From positions 32,311-96,310 of the forward strand of contig DATJTI010000060.1 of the NCBI GenBank assembly GCA_035503615.1: 64,000 nucleotides of DNA. The letters are read 5' to 3'. This stretch comes from AP-15 sp035503615 (GTDB lineage: Bacteria; Pseudomonadota; Alphaproteobacteria; ATCC43930; CGMCC-115725). Positions 50,890-59,979 of the stretch are shown here, piece by piece; within the stretch, counting starts at the first letter, position 1, and each line of letters begins with the position of its first letter. The notes beneath the pieces were generated by a model that had not been told where the DNA came from, ran no database searches, and saw only the letters and a program-made list of their open reading frames with translations. The position numbers were made by a program, and so were the translations under genes.

Positions 50890-52023
50890 TTACTGCGCCG
50901 GTTCTAAGGCTGGTACCGCGGCTTGGCGCTGCGCTTCGATCTCGGCGGCCTTCTTTTCGACGAGCTCGACCAGATGGTCGACGATGTCGGCGTTCTTCAG
51001 GCGATGGTCGGTCAGACCGCTGATATAGACCTGGTGGGTGCCGTTGCCGCCCCCGGTAAAGCCGATATCGGTCTCGCGCGCCTCGCCTGGGCCATTGACG
51101 ACACAGCCGATCACCGAGACGGTCAGCGGTGTCGTGATATGCGCCAGCCGCTCCTCCAGCCGCTCGACGGTCTTGATCACCTCGAATTGCTGGCGCGCGC
51201 AGGACGGGCAGGAGATCACCGTCACCCCGCGGCGGCGCAGGTTCAAGGATTTCAGCATTTCGAACCCGGCCTTGACCTCCTCGACCGGATCGGCCGACAG
51301 CGATACCCGGATCGTGTCGCCGATCCCCGACCATAGCAGCATGCCGAGCCCGATCGAGGATTTGATCGTGCCGCTCCTGAGCCCGCCGGCTTCGGTGATG
51401 CCGAGATGGAGCGGATAGTCGCAGACTTCGGCCAATTGCTGATAGGCGGCGACTGCGAGAAACACATCGGACGCCTTGCACGAGATCTTGAACTCGAAGA
51501 AATCGTTGTCTTCGAGGATCTTGGCGTGATTCAAGGCGCTCTCGACCATGGCCTCGGGGCAGGGCTCGCCGTATTTTTCGAGGAGGTCGCGCTCGAGCGA
51601 GCCGGCATTGACCCCGATGCGCATCGAGCAGCCATGGTCCTTCGCCGCCTTGATCACTTCGCGCACCCGCTCGGACGAGCCGATATTGCCGGGGTTGATG
51701 CGCAGGCAGGCGGCGCCGCTCTCCGCCGCCTCGATCGCCCGCCGGTAATGGAAATGGATGTCGGCAACGATCGGCACCGTCGCCTGGCGCACGATCTCCT
51801 TGAGCGCCAGGGCTGATTCCTGGTCCGGGCACGACACCCGCACGATGTCGGCACCGGCGCGTTCCAGCGCCTGAACCTGCTCGACCGTGGCCTTGACATC
51901 GCTCGTCACCGTGTTGGTCATCGACTGCACGGTGATCGGCGCATCGCCGCCGACCGGCACCTTGCCGACGTAAATCCTGCGGCACGCGCGACGATGGATG
52001 TCGCGGTAGGGCCTGACACTCAT
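50890..52023 (-). CDS. ispG: 4-hydroxy-3-methylbut-2-enyl-diphosphate synthase (flavodoxin)
   Basis: 377 residues from the ATG at 52023 (MSVRPYRDIHRRACRRI), which has ACGAGGTCG upstream; in-frame starts further out lack support. IspG makes HMBPP from ME-cPP in the MEP isoprenoid pathway using a [4Fe-4S] cluster, with ligands in SCPSCARQQF and IGCVVNGPGEARETDIG. The N-terminal TIM barrel shows GGDAPITVQSMTNTVTSDV. It follows rodZ on the same strand, an order common in alphaproteobacteria. Confidence 0.97.
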   Translation of the reverse strand: MSVRPYRDIHRRACRRIYVGKVPVGGDAPITVQSMTNTVTSDVKATVEQVQALERAGADIVRVSCPDQESALALKEIVRQATVPIVADIHFHYRRAIEAAESGAACLRINPGNIGSSERVREVIKAAKDHGCSMRIGVNAGSLERDLLEKYGEPCPEAMVESALNHAKILEDNDFFEFKISCKASDVFLAVAAYQQLAEVCDYPLHLGITEAGGLRSGTIKSSIGLGMLLWSGIGDTIRVSLSADPVEEVKAGFEMLKSLNLRRRGVTVISCPSCARQQFEVIKTVERLEERLAHITTPLTVSVIGCVVNGPGEARETDIGFTGGGNGTHQVYISGLTDHRLKNADIVDHLVELVEKKAAEIEAQRQAAVPALEPAQ

Positions 52024-52118
52024 TATCGACCTCGTTCGGGCCATTTCATCGAACCCGCATATAAACGCTTTGGGCAACGGATCATAGGCGCCGGTGCAAG
52101 ACGGAATTGTGACAAACA

Positions 52119-52160
52119 GCGATATGACGATCAGCGCGATATGACGATCAGGGCGATATG
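52119..52160. repeat. 17-bp tandem repeat x2.5 at the rodZ 3' end
   Basis: GCGATATGACGATCAGC at 52119 and again from 52136, followed by a nine-base partial copy at 52152. The rodZ stop codon lies within the second unit, so the repeat covers the gene end and the spacer toward ispG. Confidence 0.9.
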
Positions 52161-53170
52161 CTGCCGGCCGTGAGGCTCTGCGGGTCGAGCGCCAGGCTGC
52201 GCACTGCCCCGGCGGGACCCAGCGACGGCTGCGGCTTGCCGTCGACGATGATTTCGAGGCCGCCGGCATTGCCGGTGCGCATCGAGATGCCGGGGCGGTC
52301 GGGCACCGAATAGCGCTGACCGGCTTTCAACACGCCGGTAAATAGAATCGCGTGGTTCCGGTCGCGCAGTTCGACCCAGCTGTCGGCGGTGGCCTGCAGA
52401 ACGATCCGCGCCGGCGAACCGGCCGAGGCATCGACCGGGGCGGAGTTGGCGGGTGGCGCGAGTGGGGCAGGGGTGGGCGATTCCGAGGTCGATGCGATCC
52501 CGGCGGGCGTCAGGCCCGGATGCGCGACCGCGTCGGTTCCTGGGCTGGGGCGTGCGGCCGTGGCAGTTGCGGCCGGCCCGCCGGTTGCGGGATTGGCGTG
52601 GCCAGCCCCCGCCGTCGCATCCGCCGGCGTGGCAGCCGCCGCCGTCGCCTCCGCCGGCGTTGCCGGCAAGACCTTCGGCGGCAGCAGGTCGGCCGGCACT
52701 TCGGTCACCCGTTCCGGTCGCTTGAGCTCGTCGCTCGACAGATAGTACCAGGTTCCGTATCCGAGGATCGTCAGCACCAGCGCGGCCAGCAGCGTCGCAC
52801 GGCTCGGAATTCCCCGCTCGTCGAGCGGCATCGGAAACGAAAGATCCGGCTTCGTGTCGAGCCCGGCGGCTTCCCGGCGAAAGCGCCGGACGATCTCCCC
52901 CCCGTCGAGCCCGAGATGCTCGCTGTAAGCGCGAAGGAAACCGATTGCGTAGGCGGGACCGGGCAGCCGATCCGGGCGCCCGTCCTCGAGTGCAGCGAGA
53001 TACGTCGTCTTGATGCGCAGCGCTGCCGAGACTTCGCCGAGGTCCAAGCCGAGAGCCAGGCGCTGCTGCCGCAGCAGCTCGCCAGCCGATCCGAGCCCGC
53101 CGGGGACGGGTGCTTCGTCTTCAGGGACCGCCGGCGCCAGGGAAGTCCTGATCCGGTGAAACAATGCCAT
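52148..53170 (-). CDS. rodZ: RodZ-like HTH/membrane/DUF4115 protein
   Basis: 340 residues from the ATG at 53170. Order: HTH_25 DNA-binding-like domain (ELLRQQRLALGLDLGEVSAA, LRIKTTYLAALEDGRPDRLP), a membrane segment at ATLLAALVLTILGYGTWYYL, a long Ala/Pro-rich spacer (about 170-255) and a C-terminal DUF4115 beta domain (ATADSWVELRDRNHAILFTG). It is expected to link MreB to the cell-elongation machinery. It lies downstream of ptsP and upstream of ispG on the same strand. Confidence 0.88.
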   Translation of the reverse strand: MALFHRIRTSLAPAVPEDEAPVPGGLGSAGELLRQQRLALGLDLGEVSAALRIKTTYLAALEDGRPDRLPGPAYAIGFLRAYSEHLGLDGGEIVRRFRREAAGLDTKPDLSFPMPLDERGIPSRATLLAALVLTILGYGTWYYLSSDELKRPERVTEVPADLLPPKVLPATPAEATAAAATPADATAGAGHANPATGGPAATATAARPSPGTDAVAHPGLTPAGIASTSESPTPAPLAPPANSAPVDASAGSPARIVLQATADSWVELRDRNHAILFTGVLKAGQRYSVPDRPGISMRTGNAGGLEIIVDGKPQPSLGPAGAVRSLALDPQSLTAGSISP

Positions 53171-53346
53171 CGAACGGTCGCCCAAGGCCCGAGCTCAACC
53201 AACGTGCTTCGATGGAACCACGTCCGCGGCGGCGCGGCACCCACGGTTCGGGTCATGCCGCCGTGCGGATTGGGAATGTCTGAGCTGATGTACCACCAAA
53301 ATCAACCGCCGAGCGATGCGCCGTGTTCCGCGCTGGCGATCTTGGT

Positions 53347-55632
53347 TCACAAGGCGATCGCATGGTCGCGGGCATAGGCTTCGAGCTTTGGCCTGAGCGA
53401 ATGATCAGGGCGGCTGCCGATATCGTCGAGATACGCGGCGACGGCGGCGGCGTCGAGGCTGCGGATCATCGCCTTGACCGGGCCGATCGCGGTTCCGGCC
53501 ATCGACAGCGTGCGAAAGCCGAGCGCGATCAATACCATAGCCTCGATCGGGTTGGCCGCCATCTCGCCGCACATGCTGAGCGGCACAGCCGCGTGACGGG
53601 TTTGCTCGACGACTTCGCGCAACAGGGCGAGCATCGGCGCGGATAGCGGGTCATAGCGATCGGCGAGCCGGGGATTGCCACGGTCGCAGGCAAACAGAAA
53701 CTGCAGAAGGTCGTTGGTGCCGATCGAGAGAAAATCGATTTGTCGGCACAGCGCCGGCAATTGCCATAACAGCGCCGGCACCTCCAGCATGACGCCGATC
53801 TTGACTGCGGCGGGGAGCGGGCAGCCGGCGGCGGCGGCGCGAGCGAGCTCCATGTCGAGCAGCGCGCGGGCCCGGTCGAGTTCCGGGATTTCGGCGATCA
53901 TCGGAAATTTGACATAGAGGTCGCGCCCCTCGGCGGCTCGCACCAGCGCGCGCAACTGCTCGCGCAGCATTGCCGGCCGGTCGAGGCCGATGCGGATCGC
54001 CCGCCAGCCCATCGCCGGATTGTCTTCGAGCGCATGCGGCAGATACGGCAGCACCTTGTCGCCGCCGATATCGAGGGTGCGGAAGACCACGGGGCGACCG
54101 TCCGCCTGGTCTAAAACGCTTCGGTAGAATGCCGTCTGTTCTGCAACCGCCGGAAAGGTATCGCGCACCATCAGCGGAATTTCGGTGCGAAACAGACCCA
54201 CCCCCTCGGCGCCGGTGGCCGCCAACTGCGACAAGTCGAGCAAGAGACCGGCGTTCAGCAACAGCCGGATGCCGACCCCATCGCGGGTGACTGCCGGGGT
54301 GTTGCGCAGGCTGTCGTAAAAGGCGCGCCGGCGACTTCGCGCCTCGACCGCTGCGGCGGTGGATTGCTGGAGGTCGGCGCTCGGACGGATCAGGATCTGC
54401 GCATGATCGCCATCGACGACGACGATGTCGCCATTCTCGATCCGGCTCACCGCATCCTCGACCCGGCCGACGACAGGGATGTCGAGCGCGCGCGCGACAA
54501 TCGCCACATGGGCGGTCGGCGATCCTTCTTCGAGCACCAGCCCAATTATCCGGCGATGGGCGTAATCGAGCAGTTCGGCGGGACCCATCGCGCGGGCGAC
54601 CAGCACGAACGCCGTCGGCAACTCCTGGTCGGACCGGGGCTGCTGATCCGACAAGTGCCGCTGCAGGCGGTTGGCGAGGTCTTCGAGGTCAACGAGGCGT
54701 TCGCGCAAATACGGGTCGCTCGCCTGCATCATCCGCGTGCTGGTCTCGTCGCGGACCTTGTGCACCGCCGCCTCGGCGGTCAGGCCGCTGCGGATCGCGT
54801 CGGCGATCCGGGTGACCCACCCATGATCGTCGGCGAACATGCGATAGGTTTCGAGGATATCACGGTGCTCGCCATCGCCCAGATCGTGACTGGTCACCAC
54901 CAGCCGGTCGATCGATTCGCGCATTGCCGCGACTGCGCGCCGCAGACGTGCAAGTTCGACAGCGACATCCTCGGCGATGACCTGGCGGATCGGCAGACGT
55001 GGCTGGTGCAACACCGCGGGGCCGATCGCCAAACCGGGGTTGAGACGGACGCCGACCAGCCGCGCCGGGAGCATCCCGCCGAAATGGCTCTGCGCGATTT
55101 CGTGCGGGTTGACCAGCTCGCCCCCGGCAACCAGCTCGGCGATGATCATCGCGATCGTCTGCAGAACTTCGATCTCGTCCTCGGCGTAATGGCGCAGGGT
55201 CTGGTTTTGCACGACCAGCACGCCGAGCACGCGGCCGCCGCGCAGCATCGGCACGCCCATCAGCGAATGGTAGATTTCCTCGCCGGTCTCCGGCCGGTAC
55301 GCAAATTCGGGGTGTGCCTGCGCGTCGGCCAAGGCCAGCGGGCGCGCCGTCGCGGCAATCAACCCGACCAGGCCCTCGCCGACCCGCAACCGGGTGCGGT
55401 GCACCGCTTCGGGCCGCAATCCCTCGCTGGCAAACAATTCGAGGACCTCGCCGGGGCGCATGACATAGACCGAGCAGACTTCGGCGACCATCTCGCCGGC
55501 GACGATGCGAACGATGCGGTCGAGCCGTTCCTGCGCGGTCGCGGACCCGGCCATGATGTCGCGCAGCCGGCGCAGCAATCGCCGGGTTGCGCCGACGCCG
55601 CCCGGTGCCTCCGCGCTGCGGACCTCGCTCAT
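53347..55632 (-). CDS. ptsP: Nitrogen-PTS Enzyme I (EI-Ntr, PtsP)
   Basis: 761 residues, the standard EI-Ntr length. GAF domain (about 1-165), Enzyme I N-domain with phospho-histidine in GSPTAHVAIVARAL (about H375), and the PEP-binding barrel with FRTEIPLMVRDTFP, RTLDIGGDKVLPYL and PLSMCGEMAANP (catalytic Cys). It phosphorylates NPr to report nitrogen and potassium status; no ptsO/ptsN is nearby. The start overlaps the nitronate-monooxygenase-like stop by ATGA. Confidence 0.96.
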   Translation of the reverse strand: MSEVRSAEAPGGVGATRRLLRRLRDIMAGSATAQERLDRIVRIVAGEMVAEVCSVYVMRPGEVLELFASEGLRPEAVHRTRLRVGEGLVGLIAATARPLALADAQAHPEFAYRPETGEEIYHSLMGVPMLRGGRVLGVLVVQNQTLRHYAEDEIEVLQTIAMIIAELVAGGELVNPHEIAQSHFGGMLPARLVGVRLNPGLAIGPAVLHQPRLPIRQVIAEDVAVELARLRRAVAAMRESIDRLVVTSHDLGDGEHRDILETYRMFADDHGWVTRIADAIRSGLTAEAAVHKVRDETSTRMMQASDPYLRERLVDLEDLANRLQRHLSDQQPRSDQELPTAFVLVARAMGPAELLDYAHRRIIGLVLEEGSPTAHVAIVARALDIPVVGRVEDAVSRIENGDIVVVDGDHAQILIRPSADLQQSTAAAVEARSRRRAFYDSLRNTPAVTRDGVGIRLLLNAGLLLDLSQLAATGAEGVGLFRTEIPLMVRDTFPAVAEQTAFYRSVLDQADGRPVVFRTLDIGGDKVLPYLPHALEDNPAMGWRAIRIGLDRPAMLREQLRALVRAAEGRDLYVKFPMIAEIPELDRARALLDMELARAAAAGCPLPAAVKIGVMLEVPALLWQLPALCRQIDFLSIGTNDLLQFLFACDRGNPRLADRYDPLSAPMLALLREVVEQTRHAAVPLSMCGEMAANPIEAMVLIALGFRTLSMAGTAIGPVKAMIRSLDAAAVAAYLDDIGSRPDHSLRPKLEAYARDHAIAL

Positions 55633-56786
55633 TGCGCCATGCCCTTCAGCGCCACCGGCGCCGCTGCCGCCGGGCTGTCCCGATGGTCGCCGCGGGTGGC
55701 CAGCATCGCGACCGCCTGGCCGATCAGCTCATCGAAAATCTCCGTGGTGGTCTGCTCGCGAGTCACGAAACCGACACTCTGCCCGGCCATCAGCGACCCC
55801 GTTTCGACATCGCCGTCGATGACCGCGCGGCGCAGCGCGCCGGCCCAGAAATGCTCGATCTCGAGCTGGGCATCCTTTTGCGAAACCTCACCGCGGACAA
55901 ATCGACTGATGACCTGGCGCTGCATCGCGAGAAACCGTTCGGTCGCCGGGTTGGCGAGAGCCCGCACCGGGATCACCGGAAAACGCGGATCGAGCTGCAG
56001 TGAGATCACCGCGTCGCGCGCGGCGGCACGGATGAAGGCCTGCTTGAAGTGCCGATGGGCGATCGATTCGGCGGCACAGACAAAGCGGGTGCCAAGCTGG
56101 ACGCCGGCCGCACCCATTTCGAGATAGGCCAGCATCGCCTCGCCACGCCCGATGCCGCCGGCGACAAACACCGGAACCTCGCCAAGATGCGGCAGGATTT
56201 CCTGCGCCAGGACCCCGGTCGATACCGGACCGACATGCCCGCCAGCCTCGCTGCCTTCGATGACGATCGCGTCAGCCCCCATGCGCACCAGCTTGCGGGC
56301 GAAGCCGAGCGCCGGCGCAAAGCAGAACACCCGTGCCCCACCCCGCTTGATCCGGCTCATGACCGCCCCGCTCGGCAGCCCGCCCGCCAGCACGACATGG
56401 CTCACCCGATGGTCGAGGCAGATTTCGACCAGCTCGTCGAGGCGGGGATGCAACGTGATCAGGTTCACCCCGAACGGCCGCTCGGTCAGCGCCCGGGTGG
56501 CGACAATTTCGGCGGCGAGCAATTGCGGCGACATCGATCCCGAAGCGATCACGCCAAAGCCGCCGGCATTCGAGATCGCGGCGACCAGATGGCGCTCCGA
56601 CACCCAGGTCATCGCCCCGCCCATGATCGCGACGTCGCAACCGAGCACCTCCACGCCGCGCGCCCACAGGCGGTCGAGCTCGGCCCGGCAACGCTTGCGC
56701 CCAGGCCCCTGAGCGCTCGCCGGGTGCGCCTCGTATCCGGTCAGTTCAGCCGCAGTCGGCTCAGCCGCAGTACCGCCGCGGATCAT
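55629..56786 (-). CDS. Nitronate monooxygenase / FabK-like flavoprotein
   Basis: 385 residues. FMN-binding TIM barrel: CDVAIMGGAMTWVSERHLVA, AISNAGGFGVIASG, PFGVNLITLHP, IVIEGSEAGGHVG and VPVFVAGGIGRGEAMLAYLE, the NMO/2-nitropropane dioxygenase pattern that is shared with FabK. It oxidises nitronates or reduces enoyl substrates. About 50 residues before the barrel (repetitive AAEPTAAEL) are atypical, and an internal start is possible. Overlaps lysC and ptsP on either side by ATGA. Confidence 0.85.
   Translation of the reverse strand: MIRGGTAAEPTAAELTGYEAHPASAQGPGRKRCRAELDRLWARGVEVLGCDVAIMGGAMTWVSERHLVAAISNAGGFGVIASGSMSPQLLAAEIVATRALTERPFGVNLITLHPRLDELVEICLDHRVSHVVLAGGLPSGAVMSRIKRGGARVFCFAPALGFARKLVRMGADAIVIEGSEAGGHVGPVSTGVLAQEILPHLGEVPVFVAGGIGRGEAMLAYLEMGAAGVQLGTRFVCAAESIAHRHFKQAFIRAAARDAVISLQLDPRFPVIPVRALANPATERFLAMQRQVISRFVRGEVSQKDAQLEIEHFWAGALRRAVIDGDVETGSLMAGQSVGFVTREQTTTEIFDELIGQAVAMLATRGDHRDSPAAAAPVALKGMAQ
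56746..56775. repeat. 15-bp in-frame duplication at the 5' end of the nitronate-monooxygenase-like gene
   Basis: TCAGCCGCAGTCGGC (56746) is followed by a nearly identical copy from 56761. It encodes repeated TAAE(P/L)T-like residues in the extended N-terminus. Confidence 0.75.
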
Positions 56787-58003
56787 CCTTCGACGTCGAG
56801 CCCGTAGGCGGTGTGCAGCGCGCGCAGCGCGAGCTCGGTATATTCCGCGGCGATCAGCACGCTGACCTTGATTTCCGAGGTCGAAATCACCTGAATATTA
56901 ATCCCCTTTTGCGACAGCGTTTGAAACATCTGCTGGGCAACCCCGGCATGGCTGCGCATGCCGACCCCGATCACCGAGATCTTGACGACGTTCGAATCAG
57001 GCTTCAGCGCAGCAAAGCCGAGCAGCGCCCGCCGTTCTTCCAGAACCGCGACGGCACGATCGAGATCGGCGCGCGCAACCGTGAACGTCAGATCGGCGCG
57101 ACCGTCTTCGGATACGTTCTGCACGATCATATCGACATTGATCGCGTGGTCGGCCAGCGGACCGAAAATGGCGGCGGCGACGCCCGGCCGGTCGGCCACC
57201 TTCTGCACGGTGATCTTGGCTTCGTCGCGACTGTAGGCGATGCCGCTCACGACCTGCTGTTCCACGATCTCGTCCTCGTCGACCACGAGGGTTCCGGGAG
57301 CGTCGCTGAAACTCGACAGCACCTGGACCCGCACCCGGTGGTTCATCGCCATCTCGACCGAGCGCGTCTGCAAGACCTTGGCGCCCTGCGAGGCCATCTC
57401 CAGCATTTCTTCGTAGGTTATTCTACCGAGCTTGCGCGCTTTCGCAACGATCCGCGGGTCCGTCGTATAGACCCCGTCGACATCGGTGAAGATGTCGCAG
57501 CGATCGGCGTTGAGCGCGGCGGCCAACGCCACCGCCGAGGTGTCGGAGCCGCCGCGGCCCAGGGTGGTGATCCGGCCGCGCCGGTCGATCCCCTGAAACC
57601 CGGCGATGACCGCGACCTGGCCCTGTGCCAGGCGGCGGTCGATCTCGGCGGTATCGATCGCTTCGATGCGCGCCTTGCCGTGGACGCCGTCGGTGCGGAT
57701 CGGCACCTGCCAGCCGAGCCAGGAGCGTGCATCCATCCCGAGATTCTGCAGCGCCAGCGCCAAGAGACCGGCGGTCACCTGTTCACCCGACGAAACCACG
57801 ACGTCATATTCGCGCGCATCGTGCATCCGGCTCGTCTGCCGGGTCCATTCGACCAGCTGGTTGGTGACCCCGGCCATCGCCGACACCACCACCGCGACCT
57901 CGTGTCCGGTTTCGATCTCGCGGCCGACGCGGCGCGCGACGGCGTTGATCCTCTCGATATCGGCGAGCGATGTGCCGCCGAACTTCTGCACGAGGCGCGC
58001 CAT
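56783..58003 (-). CDS. lysC: Aspartate kinase with two C-terminal ACT domains
   Basis: 406 residues from the ATG at 58003 (MARLVQKFGGTSLADIERI); a longer in-frame start is not protein-like. The kinase domain has KFGGTS, VVSAMAGVTNQLVEW, SSGEQVTAGLLALAL and TTLGRGGSDTSAVALAAAL. Two ACT domains follow (ITVQKVADRPGVAAAIFGPL and VKISVIGVGMRSHAGVAQQM), normal for Lys/Thr feedback regulation. It commits aspartate to Lys/Met/Thr synthesis. It heads the minus-strand unit lysC - NMO-like - ptsP. Confidence 0.96.
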   Translation of the reverse strand: MARLVQKFGGTSLADIERINAVARRVGREIETGHEVAVVVSAMAGVTNQLVEWTRQTSRMHDAREYDVVVSSGEQVTAGLLALALQNLGMDARSWLGWQVPIRTDGVHGKARIEAIDTAEIDRRLAQGQVAVIAGFQGIDRRGRITTLGRGGSDTSAVALAAALNADRCDIFTDVDGVYTTDPRIVAKARKLGRITYEEMLEMASQGAKVLQTRSVEMAMNHRVRVQVLSSFSDAPGTLVVDEDEIVEQQVVSGIAYSRDEAKITVQKVADRPGVAAAIFGPLADHAINVDMIVQNVSEDGRADLTFTVARADLDRAVAVLEERRALLGFAALKPDSNVVKISVIGVGMRSHAGVAQQMFQTLSQKGINIQVISTSEIKVSVLIAAEYTELALRALHTAYGLDVEG

Positions 58004-58083
58004 CGTGTTGAACACCGTCCGAGCCGTTGCCGGGTAGCAGGTTCCATCACATACTCCATAACGGGCGAACAAGCCATCGGGCC

Positions 58084-58127
58084 GAAGGCTCGGCACTGCG
58101 CGTCTGAAGGCTGGGCACTGCGCATCT
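58084..58127. repeat. 22-bp tandem duplication before ubiG
   Basis: Two units of GAAGGCTCGGCACTGCGCGT-type sequence plus CT, at 58084 and 58106, differing at two positions. They lie in the divergent spacer between lysC and ubiG, about 25 nt upstream of the ubiG start, next to its ribosome site. Confidence 0.9.
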
Positions 58128-58150
58128 GCATCTGGAGAGAGGGATCAGCC

Positions 58151-58906
58151 GTGGCTGCGAGCGGCGCCACCATCGACGATGCCGAACTCGGCCGGTTTGC
58201 GGCACAAGCTGATGCGTGGTGGGACCCGGCCGGCAGCCTGCGGATGCTGCATCGGCTCAACCCGGTCCGCCTCGGTTTCATCCGCTCCCGGCTGGTGCGT
58301 CATTTCCACCGCGATCCGAGCCAGTTGCGGCCGTTTGTCGGGCTCGGTCTCATCGATATCGGCTGCGGCGGCGGGCTGGTCGCCGAGCCGATGGCGCGGC
58401 TCGGCTTCAGCGTGACCGGCGTCGATGCGGAACCCGAAGCGATCGCCACCGCCCGCGCTCACGCCGATGCTGCCGGTGTCGATATCGACTACCGGGTCGC
58501 CGAGGTCGAATCGATGGCCGCGGCCGGCCTGCGTTTCGATGCGGTGCTGGCGCTCGAGGTGATCGAGCATGTCGCCGACCGCGACGCGTTTCTCGAGGCA
58601 TTCGCCCGGCTGCTGGCGCCCGGCGGGGCAGCCGTCATCGCCACTCTCAATCGCACCGCCCGGTCTTTTGCACTGGCGATCGTCGGCGCCGAATATCTGC
58701 TCGGCTGGCTGCCGCGCGGCACTCATGATTGGCGCAAATTCGTGCGCCCGTCGGAGCTGATCCTCGGTCTGCGCCGCAACCATTTGCGGGCGACCGAGAT
58801 CACCGGTGTCGGTTACGACCCGATCCGCGGCGAGTGGGCGCTATCCTCGAGGCTCGATGTCAACTACCTGGTGGTCGCAGAGCGAGCCGGGGCAGCGCGG
58901 CGGTGA
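58151..58906 (+). CDS. ubiG: Ubiquinone biosynthesis O-methyltransferase
   Basis: 251 residues from a GTG with GGAGAGAGGG upstream. UbiG features are ELGRFAAQADAWWDPAGSLR with MLHRLNPVRLGFI (the WWDP..G....LH.iNp block), SAM motif LIDIGCGGGLVAEPMARLG, VTGVDAEPEAI, and GTHDWRKFVRPSEL near the C-terminus. It carries out both O-methylation steps of ubiquinone. Diverges from lysC. Confidence 0.96.
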   Translation: MAASGATIDDAELGRFAAQADAWWDPAGSLRMLHRLNPVRLGFIRSRLVRHFHRDPSQLRPFVGLGLIDIGCGGGLVAEPMARLGFSVTGVDAEPEAIATARAHADAAGVDIDYRVAEVESMAAAGLRFDAVLALEVIEHVADRDAFLEAFARLLAPGGAAVIATLNRTARSFALAIVGAEYLLGWLPRGTHDWRKFVRPSELILGLRRNHLRATEITGVGYDPIRGEWALSSRLDVNYLVVAERAGAARR

Positions 58907-58923
58907 GGTGCTGCGGCGATCCT

Positions 58924-59334
58924 TCAGCCGTCGGTTTGCGGGATCCACGGGATCTGGCCGAAACTGATCCCTTCATCGGTGAGCTCGCGCGACTCGGCAG
59001 CACTCGCCTCACCGTAGATGCCATGCGGATCGGTCTCGCCATAGTGGATTTTGCGGGCCTCCTCGGCAAACCGGGTGCCGACGTAATCGCAATGGGTTTC
59101 GATCTGCCGGCGCATCTCGATCAAGGTCTTGCGCATCTGCGCCAGTGCTGCCGGCGGCACGGTCCCGCGCGAGCGGCCGAGCCGCGGCGCCATGACCGCC
59201 TTCTCGACCGAGCTGTCGCCACAATGCGGACAGGCGATTTCGCCGGCGGCATGCTGCGCCTCGAACCCGTCTCCGTCGCGGAACCAAGCCTCGAACTCGT
59301 GGCCCTGGCCGCAGCGCAAGGTGAACAAGATCAT
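58924..59334 (-). CDS. DUF1178 family protein
   Basis: 136 residues matching DUF1178, an alpha/betaproteobacterial family with an N-terminal zinc ribbon: LRCGQGHEFEAWF (CxxGH) and ACPHCGDSSVEKAVMAPRL (CxxC). EARKIHYGETDPHGIYGEAS and GISFGQIPWIP are further conserved blocks. Function unknown. It is convergent with ubiG with 17 nt between the stops, and its start faces the next methyltransferase. Confidence 0.9.
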   Translation of the reverse strand: MILFTLRCGQGHEFEAWFRDGDGFEAQHAAGEIACPHCGDSSVEKAVMAPRLGRSRGTVPPAALAQMRKTLIEMRRQIETHCDYVGTRFAEEARKIHYGETDPHGIYGEASAAESRELTDEGISFGQIPWIPQTDG

Positions 59335-59404
59335 CGGGCAAACCTCCTGACCCGGATTTTATACCCATATCCGAGGACTTAGCAATTCAAGTGCATTCCG
59401 GCCC

Positions 59405-59956
59405 ATGACCTCGAGATGGCGCGTTGCCGGTGCGATCCTGCCACCTTCGCCCTGGGTTGCCCGGTTCCTGACGCTCGTCAGACCGGGCGGCCTGGTCCTC
59501 GACCTGGCCGCCGGCGCCGGCCGCCATGTCCGGCTGTTGCGCGATCGCGGCTTTGCCGTGCGCGCCGTCGATCGTGACGTTTCGGCGCTGCGCGCATTGT
59601 CCGCACCCGGCTGCGAGATCGTCGAGATCGATCTTGAAAGCAGCGCTGGATGGCAGCTCGGCAGCGGTTATGACGGGATCGTCGTGACCTCGTATCTCCA
59701 CCGGCCATTTTTCCCCGTGCTCGCCGCCGCGCTCGCTCCCGGCGGGGTGGTCATCTACGAGACCTTTGCCGTCGGCAACGAGCGCTTCGGCCAGCCGAGC
59801 AACCCCGATTTCCTGCTGCGTCCCGGCGAGTTGCTCGCAGCTTTTGCCGGGCTCACGATCGTCGCGTTCGAAGAGGGAGAGATCCACCGCCCGCGACAAG
59901 CAATGATCCAGCGGATCGCCGCACGCGCCGGCCCGCCCGGTGCCCTGCCGGAATAA
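59405..59956 (+). CDS. Small class I SAM-dependent methyltransferase
   Basis: 183 residues, a short Rossmann methyltransferase: LVLDLAAGAGRHVRLLRDRG is motif I, VRAVDRDVSALRAL motif II, and YDGIVVTSYLHRPFFPVLAA covers motifs III and IV. The LHRPFFP and ALAPGGVVIYETFAVGNERF pattern is characteristic of a common proteobacterial group of unknown substrate. It starts 70 nt from the divergent DUF1178 gene. Confidence 0.85.
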   Translation: MTSRWRVAGAILPPSPWVARFLTLVRPGGLVLDLAAGAGRHVRLLRDRGFAVRAVDRDVSALRALSAPGCEIVEIDLESSAGWQLGSGYDGIVVTSYLHRPFFPVLAAALAPGGVVIYETFAVGNERFGQPSNPDFLLRPGELLAAFAGLTIVAFEEGEIHRPRQAMIQRIAARAGPPGALPE

Positions 59957-59979
59957 TCGTCCCGCTATCGATCGCGCGA

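Noticed and set aside
54364..56127. 587-residue plus-strand open frame across ptsP and the nitronate-monooxygenase-like gene
   Set aside because: Low-complexity His/Asp/Gly composition and spans two genuine genes with overlapping ATGA junction.
56813..58150. Plus-strand extension of ubiG back into lysC territory
   Set aside because: The open frame happens to continue upstream, but homology to UbiG begins at the GTG at 58151, where a good ribosome site lies.
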